Of a DNA stretch of 9,591 bases, positions 7,203-9,591 are shown in pieces (position 1 is the first letter of the stretch; each line of letters starts with the position of its first letter). Origin of the DNA: Planctomycetaceae bacterium (GTDB lineage: Bacteria > Planctomycetota > Planctomycetia > Pirellulales > Thermoguttaceae); assembly GCA_031288955.1 (NCBI GenBank), contig JAITQJ010000126.1:1-9591 (forward strand). Reading direction: 5' to 3'. The position numbers were made by a program, and so were the translations under genes. The notes beneath the pieces were generated by a model. That model was not told where the DNA came from and did not search any database. It was given only the letters and a program-made list of their open reading frames with translations.

Positions 7203-7751
7203 ATGAATCTAAAATGGATTCAAGCAACAATCATTTTTCCTGTCAATGTGGTGATATTTATTCCGGCAATGTTGCTGTTTTGGACAGGGTACCGTTACCC
7301 TTTCTGTTCTCCTACGGTGTCAATGCCGTTTCTTGCCGGTGTTATGTTCATCGTAATGCCGCTTGTTACAGGCTGCGGCTGCTTTGCGTTGGGGATTTTC
7401 CTTGCCGGCTGGACAATGCGGCTCTTTGCAACGAAGGGCGAAGGCACTGCCGCCCCTTGGAATCCGCCGAAAAAATTAGTCGTTGCGGGACCGTACCGTT
7501 ATGTCCGTAATCCGATGATTACCAGTGTGCTGTTGATGTTGCTCGGTGAAGGATTTTTGCTTTCGAGTGGAGTTGTATTTGTTTGGTTTGCCGTTTTTTG
7601 GCTGGGCAATATGATTTATTTTCCGTTGTTTGAGGAAAAAGATTTGGATAAGCGTTTCGGCGAATCTTATCTGGAATACAAGCGTAATGTCCCGCGCTGG
7701 CTTCCCCGCAGAACACCGTGGAACCAAACGAACGATTCGGTAAAACGATAG
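7203..7751 (+). CDS. Isoprenylcysteine carboxyl methyltransferase/PEMT-like membrane protein
   Basis: A 182-residue integral membrane protein with hydrophobic stretches at about 7-29, 43-76 and 104-141, the last long enough for two helices. The C-terminal half has the signature of the ICMT/phospholipid methyltransferase superfamily: GPYRYVRNPM (96-105), then EEKDL (144-148) and YLEYKRNVPRWLPR (156-169), elements that bind S-adenosylmethionine and the substrate head group in known members. Length is normal for bacterial versions. These usually methylate lipids or small molecules or have no known substrate; protein prenylation is not expected in bacteria. It is the last gene of the three-gene operon, directly after the SDR, an unexpected neighbour for soluble sugar dehydrogenases. 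Superfamily call is firm, substrate unknown. Confidence 0.85.
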   Translation: MNLKWIQATIIFPVNVVIFIPAMLLFWTGYRYPFCSPTVSMPFLAGVMFIVMPLVTGCGCFALGIFLAGWTMRLFATKGEGTAAPWNPPKKLVVAGPYRYVRNPMITSVLLMLLGEGFLLSSGVVFVWFAVFWLGNMIYFPLFEEKDLDKRFGESYLEYKRNVPRWLPRRTPWNQTNDSVKR

Positions 7752-7832
7752 AGATAAAAAAGATAGAATCCTTTTTGCTGTCTTACAACAGCGGCTCTGA
7801 ACGCTGCAATGAACATTCGGCAAGGAGTATCT
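7752..7832. other. Convergent intergenic region with weak stem-loops
   Basis: The operon and the cyclase gene converge here. An A/T-rich hairpin (about 7756-7776, A run against T run) and a GCTGT/ACAGC hairpin (7777-7792) are present. Read on the minus strand the A/T hairpin ends in TTTTTT at 7760-7755, so it could weakly terminate the cyclase transcript. No good terminator for the plus-strand operon is visible. Confidence 0.35.
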
Positions 7833-8774
7833 TTATCGTCTATCGACGGTGTAATCACCTTTAAGGTCTTGCCAGACAAGCGGCTGACGCTGACGGGATT
7901 CAACACGCAGCGCAACCTCGCCGTTGCGGAATATCCTTACCGTACCGCTCGATTGGCTAATCGCTACCGCAATCGCCGATGTCGCTCTACTAATCGCCGC
8001 CGCCGCAAAATGCCGCGCACCCAACCCCGGCGATAACGATAACATTGCAACCTTCGATTCCAAAATGCGTGCTGCCGCCTCAACAACACCATCTGCCGAA
8101 ACAATTATCGCCCCGTCCAGTTGCGCTATCTCCTTGACCGCTTCACGGACTTTCACATCAAAGAGCGTTCGCTCTTTACGGTGATAACCTTTCACCGGGT
8201 CAAATCCTGCCGACCGGCTTAACGACAGCACTTTTTTGGAATCGCCGACGACAAATAACGCCCCGATAGGTGAACCTTCTCTGCCTTCGTAGCCGATGTC
8301 CACGGCAATATCAACGACGGTTTTCAATGTTTTCAGCGGGACACTGCTTTCGAGTTGCCGCAAGTCCCTGCCGGAAAGACGGTCCAGATGTTCGCCGAGA
8401 TTGACGACGCTGACCGAATCAAGCGATGCAGGGTCCATTGCACTGTAAAAACTCAACACACGGCTGCCGTGCGGAATTAAATCGTCGGCAACGGCTTCGA
8501 GAACGGCGTGTGAAATACGCTCGTGAATCGATGCGGCAGCATCGGAATGTAATCGGATAACCGGAAACTTTTCTGCCGCGGCGGCTTTCAGAATCTCTTC
8601 GTTCGTTGCCGCAACGATAACATTTTCATCTTCTAATGCTTTGCGGAACTTCGTCCAATCAAGAATACTTTCGGGAAAAACGATAACAGCGGCGGCTTCA
8701 AGTTCTTCACGCAATAAACGCAGATTACCGATTAAACGGCGGAATTGGTCAGTAAAACGTAACGGTTCGAGCAT
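7833..8774 (-). CDS. Diadenylate cyclase (c-di-AMP synthase), DacZ-like architecture
   Basis: This protein makes c-di-AMP from two ATP. The DAC domain (DisA_N family) lies at the C-terminus: LDGAIIVSADG holds the DGA motif and GLGARHFAAAAISRAT the RH motif, followed by SQSSGTVRIFRNGEV. It is preceded by an N-terminal region of about 170 residues and by GREGSPIGALFVVGD, an order I associate with archaeal DacZ/CdaZ rather than with DisA, CdaA or CdaS; no membrane helices or helix-hairpin-helix domain are seen. The motif reads RHF instead of the usual RHR. Start choice is uncertain: ATG 8774 gives 313 residues and fits the promoter at 8800-8828, while ATG 8801 (322 residues) and TTG 8828 (331) are also in frame but lie upstream of the predicted transcript start. 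No Shine-Dalgarno sequence helps. Confidence 0.82.
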   Translation of the reverse strand: MLEPLRFTDQFRRLIGNLRLLREELEAAAVIVFPESILDWTKFRKALEDENVIVAATNEEILKAAAAEKFPVIRLHSDAAASIHERISHAVLEAVADDLIPHGSRVLSFYSAMDPASLDSVSVVNLGEHLDRLSGRDLRQLESSVPLKTLKTVVDIAVDIGYEGREGSPIGALFVVGDSKKVLSLSRSAGFDPVKGYHRKERTLFDVKVREAVKEIAQLDGAIIVSADGVVEAAARILESKVAMLSLSPGLGARHFAAAAISRATSAIAVAISQSSGTVRIFRNGEVALRVESRQRQPLVWQDLKGDYTVDRR

Positions 8775-8799
8775 AGGAGTACGGCATTGAGTTGCGGAC

Positions 8800-8828
8800 A
8801 TTAGAACATCTTTTTTATTGAATGTCAA
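8800..8828 (-). promoter_or_regulatory. Promoter of the diadenylate cyclase gene
   Basis: On the minus strand TTGACA (8823-8828, perfect) and TCTAAT (8800-8805) are 17 bases apart, with TG one base before the -10 box (extended -10). The transcript should start near 8793, so the usable start codon is the ATG at 8774 with a leader of about 19 bases. The ATG at 8801 overlaps the -10 box. Confidence 0.6.
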
Positions 8829-8888
8829 GAGGTTGCAGATATGTAATGGACTTATTCCATAACATAGACTATCCTCGGCACAAGAGCG

Positions 8889-8904
8889 GGGGGCGTTAGC
8901 CTCC
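8889..8904. repeat. REP-like GC-rich palindrome with GTTA loop
   Basis: GGGGGC and GCCTCC pair (six pairs, one G-U) around GTTA, inside a G-rich flank, followed after about 10 bases by AACCGCGAAAGACACAAAA. Short palindromes of the form GGGGGCGTTAGCC are, to my knowledge, scattered between genes in planctomycete genomes. Only one copy is in this window, so the repeat status rests on memory and not on a count. Confidence 0.4.
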
Positions 8905-8960
8905 GATAATGTTTAACCGCGAAAGACACAAAAAGAATATCCGATAACAGAGCCGCTATC

Positions 8961-8988
8961 TTGCAGCCGGCGCAAAATATGTTATAAT
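8961..8988 (+). promoter_or_regulatory. Strong extended -10 promoter of the structured RNA
   Basis: TTGCAG (8961-8966), a 16-base spacer and TATAAT (8983-8988), with TG one base before the -10 box (8980-8981), form a strong sigma70-type promoter. Transcription is expected at about 8994-8995, which is the first base of the hairpin at 8994-9015. It is divergent from the cyclase promoter. Confidence 0.7.
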
Positions 8989-8993
8989 GCCGA

Positions 8994-9310
8994 CAGTGGG
9001 AGGAAACTTCCGCTGTTTGAAAATACAGTTGCCCGAACGTGTAAAACGTTTGGGCTGTAAATTTAGAGTTAGAGTACGTCAGCAATTCAGAATCCGTCAC
9101 TAGACGGGTTGGTTGACTTCGCGTTCCAAACGGCTTGCCGTGCGAAGATGACCTTCGGATATTGATACTGCGTGGCTCCCGTTAGGGGAGCGTCGTGCAA
9201 TGTCCGTAGGGATTCTTCGGCGTTTCAGCCTTGAAAGTTGTTCGCACCGTATTGGAACACGGGAAGAAACCTAAATTCTGAACGCGTCGCTCCTGTCTTG
9301 AGCGGTCTTT
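8994..9310 (+). ncRNA. Putative structured RNA of about 315 bases, family not recognised
   Basis: The stretch has no convincing protein frame but is densely paired. H1: 8994-9002/9007-9015, nine pairs, GAAA tetraloop. H2: 9024-9028/9055-9059 plus 9032-9040/9046-9054, 14 pairs with a three-base bulge. H3: 9091-9098/9103-9110, eight pairs, ACTA loop. H4: 9111-9122/9142-9153, eleven pairs with one A-A mismatch. H5: 9156-9162/9200-9206, then 9169-9172/9196-9199, then 9175-9180/9186-9191. H6: 9207-9210/9270-9273 and 9213-9218/9263-9268, enclosing small hairpins (one at 9223-9236). TTCAG 9086-9090 with CTGAA 9278-9282 closes H3-H6 into one multi-branch junction. H7: 9288-9292/9300-9304, followed by TCTTT. 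Signatures of RNase P, tmRNA, SRP and 6S RNA are absent. It may be a free RNA or a long leader of the gene at 9370. Confidence 0.55.
9288..9310 (+). terminator. Weak terminator-like hairpin at the end of the structured RNA
   Basis: CGCTC (9288-9292) and GAGCG (9300-9304), extendable by two G-U pairs, enclose a seven-base loop and are followed by TCTTT. The stem is short and the T run is broken, so termination may be partial, leaving read-through into the gene at 9370. Confidence 0.25.
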
Positions 9311-9369
9311 GCTGCCGGTTCTCGGTAAAATGCGTCCTAACCCCTTTCACCATTAACCTGTTCACTACG

Positions 9370-9591
9370 ATGCTAAAAACACGTTTTGCCTTTTTGTCGG
9401 TCATCCTCATCATTGGTTTTGTTTCGCCGCCCGTCTATGGTCAGGGCTATCCAATTATGAGAAAAATTTTGCGAGTGCCGTACACTCCAATAATCCGTCC
9501 AACAATTAAACATTTCCTGCCGGAAAAAGAAATTGTTCGGCTTGCAGAGTGCGCAAAATATCCCGGAAAACTCGGCGAAGAAGTTGGAAAA
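9370..9591 (+). CDS. Secreted protein of unknown function, N-terminal part (cut by window edge)
   Basis: An open frame starts at the ATG at 9370 and stays open for 74 codons to the right edge. It begins with a clear signal peptide: MLKTR, a hydrophobic core with AFLSVILIIGFV (7-18) and a likely cleavage after VYG (22-24) before QGYP. The mature part is basic and proline-containing (RVPYTPIIRPTIKHFLPEKE), then LAECAKYPGKLGEEVGK. I do not recognise a family. No Shine-Dalgarno sequence is seen and no promoter is evident between the structured RNA and the ATG, so it may be transcribed from the promoter at 8961-8988 with a leader of about 375 bases. Confidence is in the frame and the signal peptide, not in a function. 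Confidence 0.6.
   Translation, partial: MLKTRFAFLSVILIIGFVSPPVYGQGYPIMRKILRVPYTPIIRPTIKHFLPEKEIVRLAECAKYPGKLGEEVGK

Noticed and set aside
8999..9098. Resemblance to RNase P RNA: GGGAGGAAAC near 9000 and CAGAATCCG near 9090
   Set aside because: The two conserved regions of RNase P RNA pair with each other and lie about 250-300 bases apart; here they are 90 bases apart, and the first is fully used in its own tetraloop hairpin.
8852..9100. 82-codon minus-strand frame
   Set aside because: It runs antisense across the promoter and first hairpins of the RNA, has no recognisable family or start signal, and is explained by chance.
8994..9310. tmRNA, SRP RNA or 6S RNA
   Set aside because: No tag-peptide frame or tRNA-like ends, no GGAAGCAGC SRP core, and a multi-branch fold rather than the single long hairpin of 6S RNA.
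9225..9413. 62-codon minus-strand frame
   Set aside because: Antisense to the RNA 3' half and to the signal peptide of the gene at 9370; no start signal or family.
1..9591. CRISPR array, transposon ends or tRNA genes
   Set aside because: No regularly spaced direct repeats, transposase frames, terminal inverted repeats or cloverleaf with GTTCGA-type arm were found on either strand.

Overview
The window looks like a stretch of chromosome from a Gram-negative bacterium of the Planctomycetota or a close relative, with roughly 50% GC. This rests on three things: the mix of families (a secreted FAD oxidoreductase, paired Gfo/Idh/MocA and TIM-barrel sugar enzymes, a Cache-type hybrid histidine kinase, a diadenylate cyclase of the archaeal DacZ layout); the scarcity of Shine-Dalgarno sequences; and a short GC-rich palindrome with a GTTA loop of a kind I associate with pirellula-type genomes. 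No 16S or other definitive marker is present, so the taxonomy is inference.

Layout: (1) 1-145, minus: start of a secreted FAD-dependent oxidoreductase, cut by the window edge. (2) 355-1464, plus: PLP aminotransferase, divergent from the first gene, each with its own promoter, ended by a very strong terminator at 1509-1555. (3) 1572-2414, minus: D-psicose/D-tagatose 3-epimerase-like enzyme with its own promoter. (4) 2534-4885, minus: hybrid sensor histidine kinase with a near-consensus promoter placed so close to the start codon that the mRNA should be leaderless or nearly so. (5) 5086-7751, plus: a tight three-gene operon of Gfo/Idh/MocA dehydrogenase, short-chain dehydrogenase and an isoprenylcysteine-methyltransferase-like membrane protein, preceded by a 15-bp palindrome over its -10 box. 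(6) 7833-8774, minus: diadenylate cyclase. (7) 8829-9369: a 541-base stretch without a convincing protein gene. It holds a REP-like palindrome, an extended -10 promoter and about 315 bases of densely paired sequence that I read as a structured RNA. (8) 9370-9591, plus: start of a secreted protein of unknown function.

How the genes may work together: the epimerase, Gfo/Idh dehydrogenase and SDR are enzymes of ketose/polyol or sugar-acid oxidation. The kinase between them has an extracytoplasmic Cache sensor domain, so a ligand-sensing sugar catabolic island is a reasonable inference. No DNA-binding output regulator is visible. The c-di-AMP synthase and the adjacent structured RNA form a separate block.

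The item most worth following up is the putative structured RNA at 8994-9310: a strong promoter ends exactly where a perfect GAAA-tetraloop hairpin begins, followed by at least six further helices. I could not assign it to any RNA family from memory. I see no CRISPR array, tRNA, rRNA, insertion sequence or phage gene.
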